Assembly: GCA_021781095.1 (NCBI GenBank)
Contig: JAJXXM010000322.1
Location: 1-15,391 of the forward strand
Direction of reading: 5' to 3'
From: a bacterium
Lineage (GTDB): Bacteria; Eremiobacterota; Eremiobacteria; Baltobacterales; Baltobacteraceae
DNA length: 15,391 nucleotides
The notes under the pieces were generated by a model, which saw nothing but the letters and a program-made list of their open reading frames with translations, was not told the DNA's origin and ran no database searches. Position 1 is the stretch's first letter. The number at the start of each line of letters is the position of its first letter. The translations under genes were made by a program, and so were the position numbers. Positions 8,506 through 15,391 of this stretch are shown here, piece after piece.

Positions 8506-9921
8506 TTAGTGAAGGTCGGCGACGGCGCTCGTTGGTGAAAAAATACCCATGGATGTGCGCAACCGAACGAGCGCGTTCACGTACGCGACGCGCGCGGAGA
8601 TCAGGTCGTTTTGCGCCGAGATAGAGGTTTGCTGGGCTTGGACGACATCGGAGAGCGCGGCGACGCCCGCCTTATATTGGAGGCGCTTGATATTCGCACT
8701 TTCGATTCCCAAACGCGCTTCCTGCCGCGCGTAACCGACTTGAGCGAGCGCCGATTTCGCGGCGCGGTAGGCGCTGCGAACGTCGTTGAGCGCGACCAGT
8801 TTGGCGTTGACGAGTGCGAGCTCGGCGCTCTTCACCGCCGCGTCGTAGTTCACGCGCGAGAGACGCCTGGCTCCGTAATCGACGATCGGGAGATTGAATG
8901 TGGAGAGGGCCTGAATTTGCCAAAAACCGGGCGCTCCTCGCGGCAGGTACACTTTTTGGGCGAGCTTCCCGGCGGCGAATTCCGCATCGAGTTGTTGCTG
9001 ATCGAAGACGGCATTCGTCGGAGAAAACTGGTTGCCGAATGCGGCCGAGAGTTGGATCTGCGGGAAGAGCTGCGGCAACCAACTCTTCCGGTTGAGGTCG
9101 GCGACGCGGAGCGCGTCGCGGGCGCTCGCGATATCGGCGCGGTTTGCCAGGGCGATCCGTTCGATCTTTTTCAACGAGATCGCCGGAAGTGCGGGGAGTT
9201 TCAGTTGTTTCGGCAGCGCGAAGGGCGTTCCGAGCGGTGCGCCGATGCTCTGGCAGAGCGAGTCGAGCGCGTTGGCGACGTTGGCTTGCGCCGCTACGAG
9301 CGTCGATTCGCTCCGTGCGACCGCGACGCGGGCCGAGAGGACATCGACCCCGGCGGCGACACCCGCGCGCTCTTTAACGCGTGCGTTTTGTAATAACAAG
9401 CGTTGGTATTGCAGATCGCCGCGGTCGACGGTCACGAGTTCGTCGTCCTGCACGACGGTATTGAAGGCCGCCGTTACCGAGGTAGCGACTTGGGCGCGCG
9501 CGTTGCGCAGGTTTGCCTTCGCCTGCTCGAGATTCGCTTTTGCAACCGCAAGCTGAATGCCCGCGAGGCCGCCGGTCGTCAGCGTGTACTGCGCCTGTAA
9601 TTGCGCGGTGTTTTGGCTGAAGTTGTTTTGCGGTTGGGCGCCGATGACCGCGTACGCCCCGCCGAAGTTCGAACTCTTCGACATTTGGTTCGTTAGCGTG
9701 GCGCCGGCGGTCGGCAGATTTTGGGTTTTTTGAACCGCGAAGTTGGAGCGAGCCGACGCGACCGCGGCCGCCGAGGCGGCGACCGTCGAGTTGTGCGCGA
9801 GAGCGAAGGCAACCGCTTGTTTCAGCGTGAGCGGCTGCGGTGCTGCGCCGGCGGGGCCGGCGAAGAGTGCCCCCGCCAGTAGAGCGGGAGCGCATGTCCA
9901 AACGAAAAGTAGGCGACGCAT
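8506..9921 (-). CDS. TolC-type outer-membrane efflux protein (OEP family)
   Basis: I start at the ATG at 9921, giving 471 residues, because it opens a classic signal peptide (MRRLLFVW, a hydrophobic ALLAGALFAG core, AGA-A cleavage near 25-27). The mature part has two OEP repeats: the first from LTLKQAVAFALAHNSTVAAS, the second from ISLKKIERIALANRADIASA. Each is rich in Ala/Gln/Asn coiled-coil heptads, as expected for the trimeric TolC channel-tunnel. A longer open frame to 10149 overlaps the YIP1-like gene and lacks a signal peptide. The start codon lies in the loop of a perfect 11-bp hairpin (9908-9933), and the only AGG near it is in the stem, so translation may be regulated. It heads the efflux core and is followed 8 bp later by the adaptor. 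Confidence 0.94.
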   Translation of the reverse strand: MRRLLFVWTCAPALLAGALFAGPAGAAPQPLTLKQAVAFALAHNSTVAASAAAVASARSNFAVQKTQNLPTAGATLTNQMSKSSNFGGAYAVIGAQPQNNFSQNTAQLQAQYTLTTGGLAGIQLAVAKANLEQAKANLRNARAQVATSVTAAFNTVVQDDELVTVDRGDLQYQRLLLQNARVKERAGVAAGVDVLSARVAVARSESTLVAAQANVANALDSLCQSIGAPLGTPFALPKQLKLPALPAISLKKIERIALANRADIASARDALRVADLNRKSWLPQLFPQIQLSAAFGNQFSPTNAVFDQQQLDAEFAAGKLAQKVYLPRGAPGFWQIQALSTFNLPIVDYGARRLSRVNYDAAVKSAELALVNAKLVALNDVRSAYRAAKSALAQVGYARQEARLGIESANIKRLQYKAGVAALSDVVQAQQTSISAQNDLISARVAYVNALVRLRTSMGIFSPTSAVADLH

Positions 9922-9933
9922 ACGTCGCCTACT
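9908..9933 (-). promoter_or_regulatory. Perfect hairpin holding the tolC-like start codon in its loop
   Basis: On the minus strand AGTAGGCGACG, the loop TATG, and CGTCGCCTACT form an 11-bp perfect stem with a 4-nt loop. The ATG of the tolC-like gene occupies three of the four loop bases. The only Shine-Dalgarno-like AGG (6 nt before ATG) is paired in the stem. Directly after the stem the transcript reads TTTCGTTT, so the element also looks like an intrinsic terminator or attenuator. The structure is certain from sequence; the function is inferred. Confidence 0.65.
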
Positions 9934-9965
9934 ACGGGGCTGCGGTGGAAAAGTTTCAGGAGCGC

Positions 9966-10739
9966 TTAGGGGCTCGCGGTGACGCTCGTCGCGGGAGCGC
10001 TGCCGGTCGGCGACCCGGCGGGAAGACGCGCGAACGCGCCATAGACGAGCGCCGGCAACAGGAGGGCCGCGATCGCAGCGGTCCAGGCGCGAGGCGGCTC
10101 CATGCGTGCGATGCGCTGCATGATCGTCGCGTTGAGCCAGAGCGCCCAAAGGGTGAACGGGGTGATTGCGGCGAGGAGGGTCAGGATTTTGGGATTATCG
10201 CTCGGCACGACTGCAGCCAAAGAAATGGAGCTGCGGAACAGATCGGTGATATCGGAAATTGCCCCGGCACCACGGATGGCGATGATGATCGATGCGAGGA
10301 GGGCACCGAGCGAGAGAACGACCGAGACGTTCATCGAGGCGCACCATAATTGTTTAAAGTTCGCTTTGCCGCCGAGTATGGCGTTGAAGAGAACGAGAAC
10401 GATCGTGGCGATCAGCACGATCCAGAGGACGCCGAGCGGCGCGAATACCCACCCGAGCGAACTGAATTTTTCGGCCATCGTTGCGGCATTGGCGAGAGCT
10501 GCGGCTTGCTGCGGGGTCGATGCCGCGGCGGCCTGGCGCTCCATCATGAGGTGTGTGACATGTCGCTGGACCGGGGCGCTCGCCAAGGCGCCGACTACGG
10601 TGAGTAGGGACGAAGCGATGAACGCCCAGCCCCAGGTTTGCTTCTCGGCGAGGCGGTCGAAGGCGCTCGTCGGGGCGACGATGGTCTCCACGAGGCTGGA
10701 GAGCCCCGCGTTCTCTTGAGGTGGTGGTGCAGTTGTCAT
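9966..10739 (-). CDS. YIP1-family integral membrane protein
   Basis: From the ATG at 10739 the product is 257 residues. A soluble N-terminus with LSSLVETIVAPTSAFDRL (the entry motif of many bacterial Yip1 proteins) precedes five predicted membrane helices: WAFIASSLLTVVGALASA, VFAPLGVLWIVLIATIVLVL, VVLSLGALLASIIIAI, LTLLAAITPFTLWALWL and WTAAIAALLLPALVYGAF. A short Ser/Pro/Thr tail follows. Bacterial members have no firmly known role; eukaryotic homologues work in membrane traffic. It lies 44 bp before the tolC-like gene, on the same strand, suggesting a link to the efflux operon. The GGAG before the ATG is unusually close (2 nt). A longer frame to 10967 is low-complexity Arg/Ser/Cys and is rejected. 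Confidence 0.8.
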   Translation of the reverse strand: MTTAPPPQENAGLSSLVETIVAPTSAFDRLAEKQTWGWAFIASSLLTVVGALASAPVQRHVTHLMMERQAAAASTPQQAAALANAATMAEKFSSLGWVFAPLGVLWIVLIATIVLVLFNAILGGKANFKQLWCASMNVSVVLSLGALLASIIIAIRGAGAISDITDLFRSSISLAAVVPSDNPKILTLLAAITPFTLWALWLNATIMQRIARMEPPRAWTAAIAALLLPALVYGAFARLPAGSPTGSAPATSVTASP

Positions 10740-10747
10740 GGCTCCGA

Positions 10748-11040
10748 CTATTGGCGGGCGGCCTCTCGGTTCTTGCCGCGAGCAGCGGATCGGCGAGCAG
10801 GCAACCGATCGGCACCCCCGCCCGTAGCAGTAGCTCGAGGCGCCCGAGGCGCTCCCGGCGCAGTTCGAGCAGGTGGAGAACGAGGATATCCCGCGTCTGG
10901 CGCAGGGCGTGCCACGAATAGAGCAGTTCGGCTCGCGGTTGCGATGGCGGGGGCGCGGGTGCGTCACGCTTGTGGTGGGGGGTGCTACCGAGCAGGGTCG
11001 CGGCGAGTAGCGCGAGCGTGATAGAGTGGCTGTATCGCAT
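10748..11040 (-). pseudogene. Small secreted protein, probably frame-disrupted at its 3' end
   Basis: The ATG at 11040 has a near-perfect Shine-Dalgarno GGAGGA (11047-11052) 6 nt upstream. It opens a signal peptide (MRYSHSITLALLAATLLGS) followed by a Pro-rich linker (DAPAPPPSQP) and a long charged amphipathic helix (ELLYSWHALRQTRDILVLHL and onward). Third codon positions are mostly G/C, as in neighbouring genes. The frame finds no stop before the YIP1 gene and would continue out of frame through it to 10354. A 1-nt shift near 10775-10785 would end the protein KNREAARQ-stop, with TAG at 10750-10748, 8 nt before the YIP1 ATG: a normal operon junction. So it may be a frameshifted gene, a sequencing error or, less likely, a long overlapping gene. 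I do not recognise a family; the product is probably periplasmic and about 97 residues if repaired. Confidence 0.45.
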
Positions 11041-11046
11041 GGGCGT

Positions 11047-11052
11047 TCCTCC
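11047..11052 (-). promoter_or_regulatory. Strong ribosome binding site of the small secreted protein
   Basis: The minus strand reads GGAGGA, 6 nt before the ATG at 11040. It is the best Shine-Dalgarno match among the starts examined here. It argues that translation really begins at 11040, and therefore that the divergent RNase J gene does not start at its upstream ATG (11026), which lies inside this gene. Confidence 0.6.
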
Positions 11053-11094
11053 GCCCGTCATTCCCACGCACGCAGCCGTTGTAAAGGCCCCATA

Positions 11095-12789
11095 TTGAAG
11101 ACGCAGAGTATCTCCGTTCCTAAAGCTCCGAAGGAGCCATTCGTTCGCGTCGTCCCGCTCGGCGGATGCGGCGAGATCGGTCGCAACATGACCGTTATCG
11201 AAACCAACGACGATCTCGTCGTGGTCGATTGCGGGCTGATGTTTCCCGACGAGGAGATGTTCGGCGTCGATATCGTCATTAACGATTTCAGCTACGTACG
11301 CGAGCGCGTGCACAAACTGCGCGCGGTGTTGGTCACCCACGGGCACGAAGATCACATCGGCGGCATCCCCTATTTTCTGCGCGAATTCCCGAACACGCCG
11401 ATCGTCGGCACGGCGATTACCGGAGCGCTCATCAAGGCAAAGTCTCGAGAGCACAAGCTCGGAGAGATGCCGTTGGTCGCCGTCGCTCCGGGCGACCGGG
11501 TTCGTTACGGCGAGATCGAGGCCGAGTTCGTCCATATCAATCATTCCGTCGCAGGCGCCTGCTCGCTCGCGATTCGCACGCCGAGCGGCACGATCTTTCA
11601 CACCGGCGACTTCAAATTCGATCAGACGCCGATCGACGGCCGCCCGGCCGATTTCGCGGCGCTCGCCCGCATCGGCGAAGAGGGCGTTCTCTGCATGCTT
11701 GCCGACTCGACGAACGCCGAGCGGCCGGGGCACACGCAATCCGAACGCGTCGTCGGCGAAGCCTTCACGACGATTTTTTCAAAGGCGACCGGACGCATTT
11801 TGATCGTTTCGTTCGCTTCGAACGTCCCGCGCATCCAGCAGGCGATCGATCACGCCGAAAAATTCGGGCGGAAGATCGCTTTTCTCGGACGCTCGATGAA
11901 CAACGTATTGCACTTCGCGCGCGAGCACGGCCACCTTCGGATCCCACCCGATATTTTGGTGAAAATCGAAGACGTCGGCAATCTCCGCGCCGATCAAATC
12001 GTCGTGATGACGACCGGTTCGCAGGGCGAACCGATGAGCGGGCTCTCGCGGATGTCGGTGCGCGACCATCCGAAGTTCGCCATCGATCCCGGCGATACGA
12101 TCGTCATCAGTGCGACCCCGATTCCCGGGAACGAAAAAAGCGTCTATCGGACGATCAATAACCTCTATCGTCTCGGCGCTACCGTGATTCACGGCAACGA
12201 AGGGCGCGCGCACGTCTCCGGACACGCCTCGCAAGAAGAGCTCTTGCTCATGCTCAATCTCATCCGCCCCGAGTATTTCATCCCCGTCCACGGTGAGTAT
12301 CGAATGTTGGTAACGCACGGCCGCTTGGCTACGAAAACCGGCGTCCATCCCGAGAGCGTCTTCGTCATCGAAAACGGCGATATCGTCGAGTTTACCGCCG
12401 AATACGGCGACAAGATCGGCAAGACGTACGGCGGAATGGTTCTCGTCGACGGAACCGGGCTCGGAGAGATGGGCGAAGCCGTACTGCGCGATCGCAAGAT
12501 GCTCTCGCACGACGGCATCGTGACCGCGGTCGTCGCCATCGACGCCGAAGAGGTACAACCGATCGGCGTTCCCGATATCGTGACGCGCGGCGCGTTCTAC
12601 GAGCCGGAGTCCGAGGAGCTGATCGAACACTTGCGTTCGCACTTGAGCGCGATGTTGGCGACGCTTTCGAACGATGCGTTGCGCGATACCAACTCGGTGC
12701 GCGAGCACGTACGCGCGACGCTGGCGAAGGAAATTTTCTCGCGCACGCGGCGCCGCCCGGTGATCGTGCCGATCGTCATCGAGGCGTAA
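11095..12789 (+). CDS. rnj: Ribonuclease J
   Basis: RNase J is a metallo-beta-lactamase/beta-CASP enzyme with 5'-3' exonuclease and endonuclease activity in mRNA decay and rRNA maturation. The hallmark N-terminus VRVVPLGGCGEIGRNM is present. So are the metal motif HGHEDH (82-87), HTGDFKFDQTP, the beta-CASP region (VSFASNVPRIQQAI, FLGRSMNN, TTGSQGEPMSGLSRM) and IPVHGEYRML. I start at TTG 11095, with AAAGG 7 nt upstream, giving 564 residues, normal for the family. An in-frame ATG at 11026 would add 23 Arg/Ser/His-rich residues unlike the family and overlap the divergent gene at 11040. The DMT transporter gene follows after 8 bp. The C-terminal dimerisation domain (about 460-564) appears intact. 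Confidence 0.95.
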   Translation: MKTQSISVPKAPKEPFVRVVPLGGCGEIGRNMTVIETNDDLVVVDCGLMFPDEEMFGVDIVINDFSYVRERVHKLRAVLVTHGHEDHIGGIPYFLREFPNTPIVGTAITGALIKAKSREHKLGEMPLVAVAPGDRVRYGEIEAEFVHINHSVAGACSLAIRTPSGTIFHTGDFKFDQTPIDGRPADFAALARIGEEGVLCMLADSTNAERPGHTQSERVVGEAFTTIFSKATGRILIVSFASNVPRIQQAIDHAEKFGRKIAFLGRSMNNVLHFAREHGHLRIPPDILVKIEDVGNLRADQIVVMTTGSQGEPMSGLSRMSVRDHPKFAIDPGDTIVISATPIPGNEKSVYRTINNLYRLGATVIHGNEGRAHVSGHASQEELLLMLNLIRPEYFIPVHGEYRMLVTHGRLATKTGVHPESVFVIENGDIVEFTAEYGDKIGKTYGGMVLVDGTGLGEMGEAVLRDRKMLSHDGIVTAVVAIDAEEVQPIGVPDIVTRGAFYEPESEELIEHLRSHLSAMLATLSNDALRDTNSVREHVRATLAKEIFSRTRRRPVIVPIVIEA

Positions 12790-12797
12790 CCTCGCCC

Positions 12798-13631
12798 TTG
12801 GGGGTTTTCTTCGCGCTCGTCGCCGCCGCCGCATACGGTAGCGCCGATTTCCTCGGCGGGATCGCCGCGCGTCGTGCCGCCTTGCTCGCCGTCGCACTCG
12901 CGACGCAAGCGGTCGGACTGCTCGTTATCGCGCTCGTGCTCGCGGTGCATCGAGAGGCCTTTAGCGCCGTTTCGTTCGGGTGGGGCGCGCTCGCGGGCCT
13001 CGCCGGTGCCGCGGGCATCGCGCTGCTCTATCACGCGCTCTCGATCGGTCGCATGGGCGTGGTATCGCCGGTCACGGCGTTGCTCGCCGCTGCGGTGCCC
13101 GTCATCTTCGGCATCGCGACGGGCGAGCGGCCATCCCCGCTCGTGTATGCAGGGCTCGTGCTGGCGGCGGCGGCCATCGTTGCGATTTCGGCGTCGTTCG
13201 ATAGCAGCGGAGAACGCGAATTCGCAACCGCGGGGCTGCGTGAGGCGGTGCTCTCCGGTATCGCGTTCGGTGCGTTTTTTACCCTGCTGGGAATGACGCG
13301 CGACGGCGCTCCGCTTTTTGCTCTGCTCGGCTCGCGCCTCGCTTCCGTGGGCTTGCTCGGTTCGATCGTGCTCGCCACTCGCACCTCGATGCGCTCGCGT
13401 GGCGTCCTCTGGATCGTCGTTCTCGGCGGGGCGCTCGATATGGGTGCGAACCTGCTCTACCTCCTCGCCGCTCGAATCGACGGGCTCGCTATCTCGGCGG
13501 TATTAACCTCGCTCTACCCGGCCTCCACCGTGCTGCTTGCGGCGATGGTTTTGCGCGAGCGACTCTCCCGCATTCAATGGGCCGGCGTGCTCTGCGCGCT
13601 CGTCGCGGTCGCGATGATTGCCGCGGGATAG
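12798..13631 (+). CDS. EamA/DMT-superfamily transporter
   Basis: The 277-residue protein is almost entirely membrane-embedded, with about ten helices in two related halves, as in EamA (RhaT/YdcZ-like) permeases. Visible markers are the early FFALVAAAAYGSADFLGG helix, YHALSIGRMGVVSPVTALLA at the end of the first half, and LTSLYPASTVLLAAMVLRER with the following QWAGVLCALVAVAMI at the end of the second. The last pair is the most typical EamA signature. Such carriers export metabolites or amino acids, but specificity cannot be read from sequence. The start is TTG (12798) with no clear ribosome binding site, 8 bp after RNase J, so coupled translation is likely. I see no functional link with RNase J. 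Confidence 0.88.
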   Translation: MGVFFALVAAAAYGSADFLGGIAARRAALLAVALATQAVGLLVIALVLAVHREAFSAVSFGWGALAGLAGAAGIALLYHALSIGRMGVVSPVTALLAAAVPVIFGIATGERPSPLVYAGLVLAAAAIVAISASFDSSGEREFATAGLREAVLSGIAFGAFFTLLGMTRDGAPLFALLGSRLASVGLLGSIVLATRTSMRSRGVLWIVVLGGALDMGANLLYLLAARIDGLAISAVLTSLYPASTVLLAAMVLRERLSRIQWAGVLCALVAVAMIAAG

Positions 13632-13684
13632 AGCGCCGGTGCAGGCATGCAAACCTTCGCAGTCAAAGGGCGTTCTTGCACGTC

Positions 13685-13999
13685 ATGAAGAGTTCGCGGA
13701 GAATCTTTCTCGCAGGCGCCGCACTCGGCGTCGGAGCCGCCCTATTGCCGGGTGCGCCGATGGCTGAGCCCTCACCGACGGCGACGCCGAGCCCGGCACC
13801 GGTGCCGACACCATCGCCCGGCGCGCTCGACCTCGCGCGCGCGATGCGCCGTTTCGATCCGCAACTCACCGATCTCCAGATCGAAAAGATCGCGGCGGGC
13901 ATCGAACAGGGATATACCTTCGGTTCCTCACTGAACCCGCACGGTACGTTTTTGCAGAATGGCGACGCGCCGGTTCCGCAATTCGAGGTGCGCCCGTGA
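13685..13999 (+). CDS. Small Tat-signal protein preceding the amidase
   Basis: The 104-residue product begins with a twin-arginine signal: SSRRIFLAG (3-11, matching S-R-R-x-F-L) followed by an Ala/Gly/Leu core. A Pro/Thr/Ser/Ala linker (about 28-46) is next, then a compact domain (about 47-104) with DLARAMRRFDPQLTDLQIEK and the tail LQNGDAPVPQFEV. I do not recognise an established family. The linker suggests a secreted or anchored domain held away from the membrane. The gene ends in a GTGA overlap with the amidase, so the two are co-translated and probably work together. An in-frame TTG at 13676 has AAAGGG 5 nt upstream and may be the true start, adding three residues (MHV) without harming the Tat motif. 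Confidence 0.75.
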   Translation: MKSSRRIFLAGAALGVGAALLPGAPMAEPSPTATPSPAPVPTPSPGALDLARAMRRFDPQLTDLQIEKIAAGIEQGYTFGSSLNPHGTFLQNGDAPVPQFEVRP

Positions 14000-15390
14000 A
14001 CGAGATCGATCTCGCATTCTCCGACGCCGTAACGCTCGGCCGCGAGATCGCTCGCAAGCGTATCTCGTCGCTCGAACTCACGAAACTCTACCTCGCGCGC
14101 CTCGAACGCTACGGCGCGCGCTTCGGAGCGGTGGTGACGATCCTCCACGAACGCGCACTACGAGAGGCGAAGGCCGCCGATCGCGCGCTCGCTCGTGGCG
14201 AGCGAAAGAGCCCGTTGCACGGCGTTCCGTACGGCGTGAAAGATTTACTCGCCGCCGTCGGCGCGCCGACCACGTGGGGTGCCGCGCCCTACCGCGAGCG
14301 CACCTTCGATTTCGACGGCGCGGTCGTCGAGCGATTGCACGCCGCAGGTGCCGTCCTCGTCGCAAAACTTGCGATGGTCGAACTTGCGGGCGCGTTCGGC
14401 TACAACGGCGCCGATGCGTCCTTTACCGGTCCCGGAAGAACGCCGTGGAACCCGGAGTATTGGAGCGGCGGCAGTTCGAGCGGCCCGGGCGCTGCAGTCG
14501 CTGCCGGGCTCGTCGGCTTTGCGATCGGCTCGGAGACGAACGGATCGATTCTCACGCCGAGTGCGATGTGCGGCGTCTCGGGGCTGCGCCCGACCTTCGG
14601 GCGCGTCAGCCGGTACGGAGCGATGGCGCTGATGTGGAGCTCGGATAAGCTCGGGCCGATGGCGCGTTCGGCGCGCGATACGTTGGCGATCCTCCGCATC
14701 GTCGCCGGGAGCGATCCGCGCGACGACAGCACCCGCACCGCGCCGCTCTACGCGCCGAAGAAAAAGCCGCGCGTTGCCGTCATCGTCGGTGCGCGCAAGC
14801 AGACGCAGGCGGCGGTAGTCAAGAACTTCGATGCCTCGCTCGCTGCAATCGCGGATGCGGTGACGATCGCCGACGAGGTGAAGCTTCCCGATCTTCCGTA
14901 CGGCGCGACGATCGGCGCCCTGCTCAACGGTGAGAGCGCCGCGGCGTTTCGCGACCTCATCGAAAGCGGAAAAGCGCGCGAATTACAGTCGCCGGACGAT
15001 CGTATCGGCGGATACATGCAATACGAAACTCGCGCGGTCGATTACGTCGATGCGATGAGGCGGCGACGAGAGATCGTCGACGCCGTCGGGAAAGCGATCG
15101 CACCGTACGACGCGTTGTTGTTCCCGACGCTTCCGACCGTAGCGTATCCGATCGGAACGCCGTTCGATAAGGTCTACCCCGATGCACCCGGCGCGGTCGA
15201 TCCGGTCACGCCCGGCAATCTCTGCGGCCTTCCGTCGATGAGCGTCCCCAACGGTTTCGGCGACCACGGTTTGCCGACGGGGTTTGGAATGATGGCGAAC
15301 CCGTGGCGCGAACGCGAGCTCGTCGCGCTCGCGATGCACTATCAGGCGCGCACCGCATTCCACACCATGCGCCCGCCCGGGGTCGAATAG
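13996..15390 (+). CDS. Amidase-signature family hydrolase
   Basis: The 464-residue enzyme carries the Ser-cisSer-Lys machinery of amidase-signature hydrolases: Lys82 in GVPYGVKDLL, cis-Ser160 in GGSSSGPGAA, and nucleophile Ser184 in GSETNGSILTPSA (24 residues after Ser160, the family spacing). The C-terminal half (FPTLPTVAYPIG, GNLCGLPSMSVPNGF, PTGFGMMA) is also typical. These enzymes hydrolyse amide bonds of diverse substrates. No GatB or GatC is nearby, so a GatA role is not indicated. The common TGGS is TNGS here, and GGSSGG is GGSSSG. It has no signal peptide of its own but overlaps the Tat-signal gene at a GTGA junction (GTG start at 13996), which could mean joint export or merely coupled expression. 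The stop TAG ends at 15390. Confidence 0.93.
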   Translation: MNEIDLAFSDAVTLGREIARKRISSLELTKLYLARLERYGARFGAVVTILHERALREAKAADRALARGERKSPLHGVPYGVKDLLAAVGAPTTWGAAPYRERTFDFDGAVVERLHAAGAVLVAKLAMVELAGAFGYNGADASFTGPGRTPWNPEYWSGGSSSGPGAAVAAGLVGFAIGSETNGSILTPSAMCGVSGLRPTFGRVSRYGAMALMWSSDKLGPMARSARDTLAILRIVAGSDPRDDSTRTAPLYAPKKKPRVAVIVGARKQTQAAVVKNFDASLAAIADAVTIADEVKLPDLPYGATIGALLNGESAAAFRDLIESGKARELQSPDDRIGGYMQYETRAVDYVDAMRRRREIVDAVGKAIAPYDALLFPTLPTVAYPIGTPFDKVYPDAPGAVDPVTPGNLCGLPSMSVPNGFGDHGLPTGFGMMANPWRERELVALAMHYQARTAFHTMRPPGVE

Positions 15391-15391
15391 T

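Noticed and set aside
9922..10149. N-terminal extension of the tolC-like gene to 10149
   Set aside because: It overlaps the YIP1-like gene and would bury the clear signal peptide that begins at the ATG at 9921.
10740..10967. N-terminal extension of the YIP1-like gene to 10967
   Set aside because: The added residues are Arg/Ser/Cys-rich and unlike the family. The better coding frame there is that of the small secreted protein.
11026..11094. RNase J start at ATG 11026
   Set aside because: It adds 23 residues unlike RNase J N-termini and overlaps the strongly supported divergent start at 11040.
11779..12897. 372-codon minus-strand frame antisense to RNase J
   Set aside because: Arg/His/Asp-rich shadow of a highly conserved plus-strand gene, with no domain.

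Overview
The window comes from a GC-rich bacterium with a double-membrane envelope. It encodes a TolC-type outer-membrane factor, a periplasmic adaptor, an HtrA-type periplasmic protease and several exported proteins. Start codons are often GTG or TTG. Together with an RNase J and the gene order dnaK-grpE-dnaJ, this fits a deep-branching, non-proteobacterial didermic lineage. My best guess is Candidatus Eremiobacterota (WPS-2) or a relative; this is an impression from protein style, not a proven assignment. No rRNA, tRNA, CRISPR array, insertion sequence or phage gene was seen.

Minus strand, read right to left (about 11.04 kb down to 1): (i) a small secreted protein with an excellent ribosome binding site but a probably broken C-terminus; (ii) a five-helix YIP1-family membrane protein; (iii) a complete tripartite MacAB-TolC-like efflux module, in order outer-membrane factor, adaptor, permease A, permease B, ATPase, with overlaps or gaps of a few bases; (iv) a membrane-anchored HtrA/DegP-like serine protease 34 bp behind the ATPase; (v) a 282-bp gap with an 11-bp inverted repeat and a putative promoter; (vi) the chaperone genes dnaK, grpE and the first 26 codons of dnaJ. 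The left part is therefore a protein-quality and envelope-stress neighbourhood.

Plus strand, 11.1-15.39 kb: RNase J, an EamA/DMT-type 10-helix transporter, a small Tat-signal protein, and an amidase-signature hydrolase whose GTG start overlaps the stop of the Tat-signal gene. RNase J and the secreted-protein gene are divergent and share only about 54 bp of promoter space.

Most genes are recognisable families. The least ordinary signals are: a perfect 11-bp hairpin carrying the AUG of the tolC-like gene in its tetraloop and followed by a U-rich tract; an 11-bp inverted repeat with CIRCE-like spacing but a different sequence, upstream of dnaK; the apparent frame disruption in the secreted leader protein; and the coupling of an efflux pump with YIP1 and HtrA genes.
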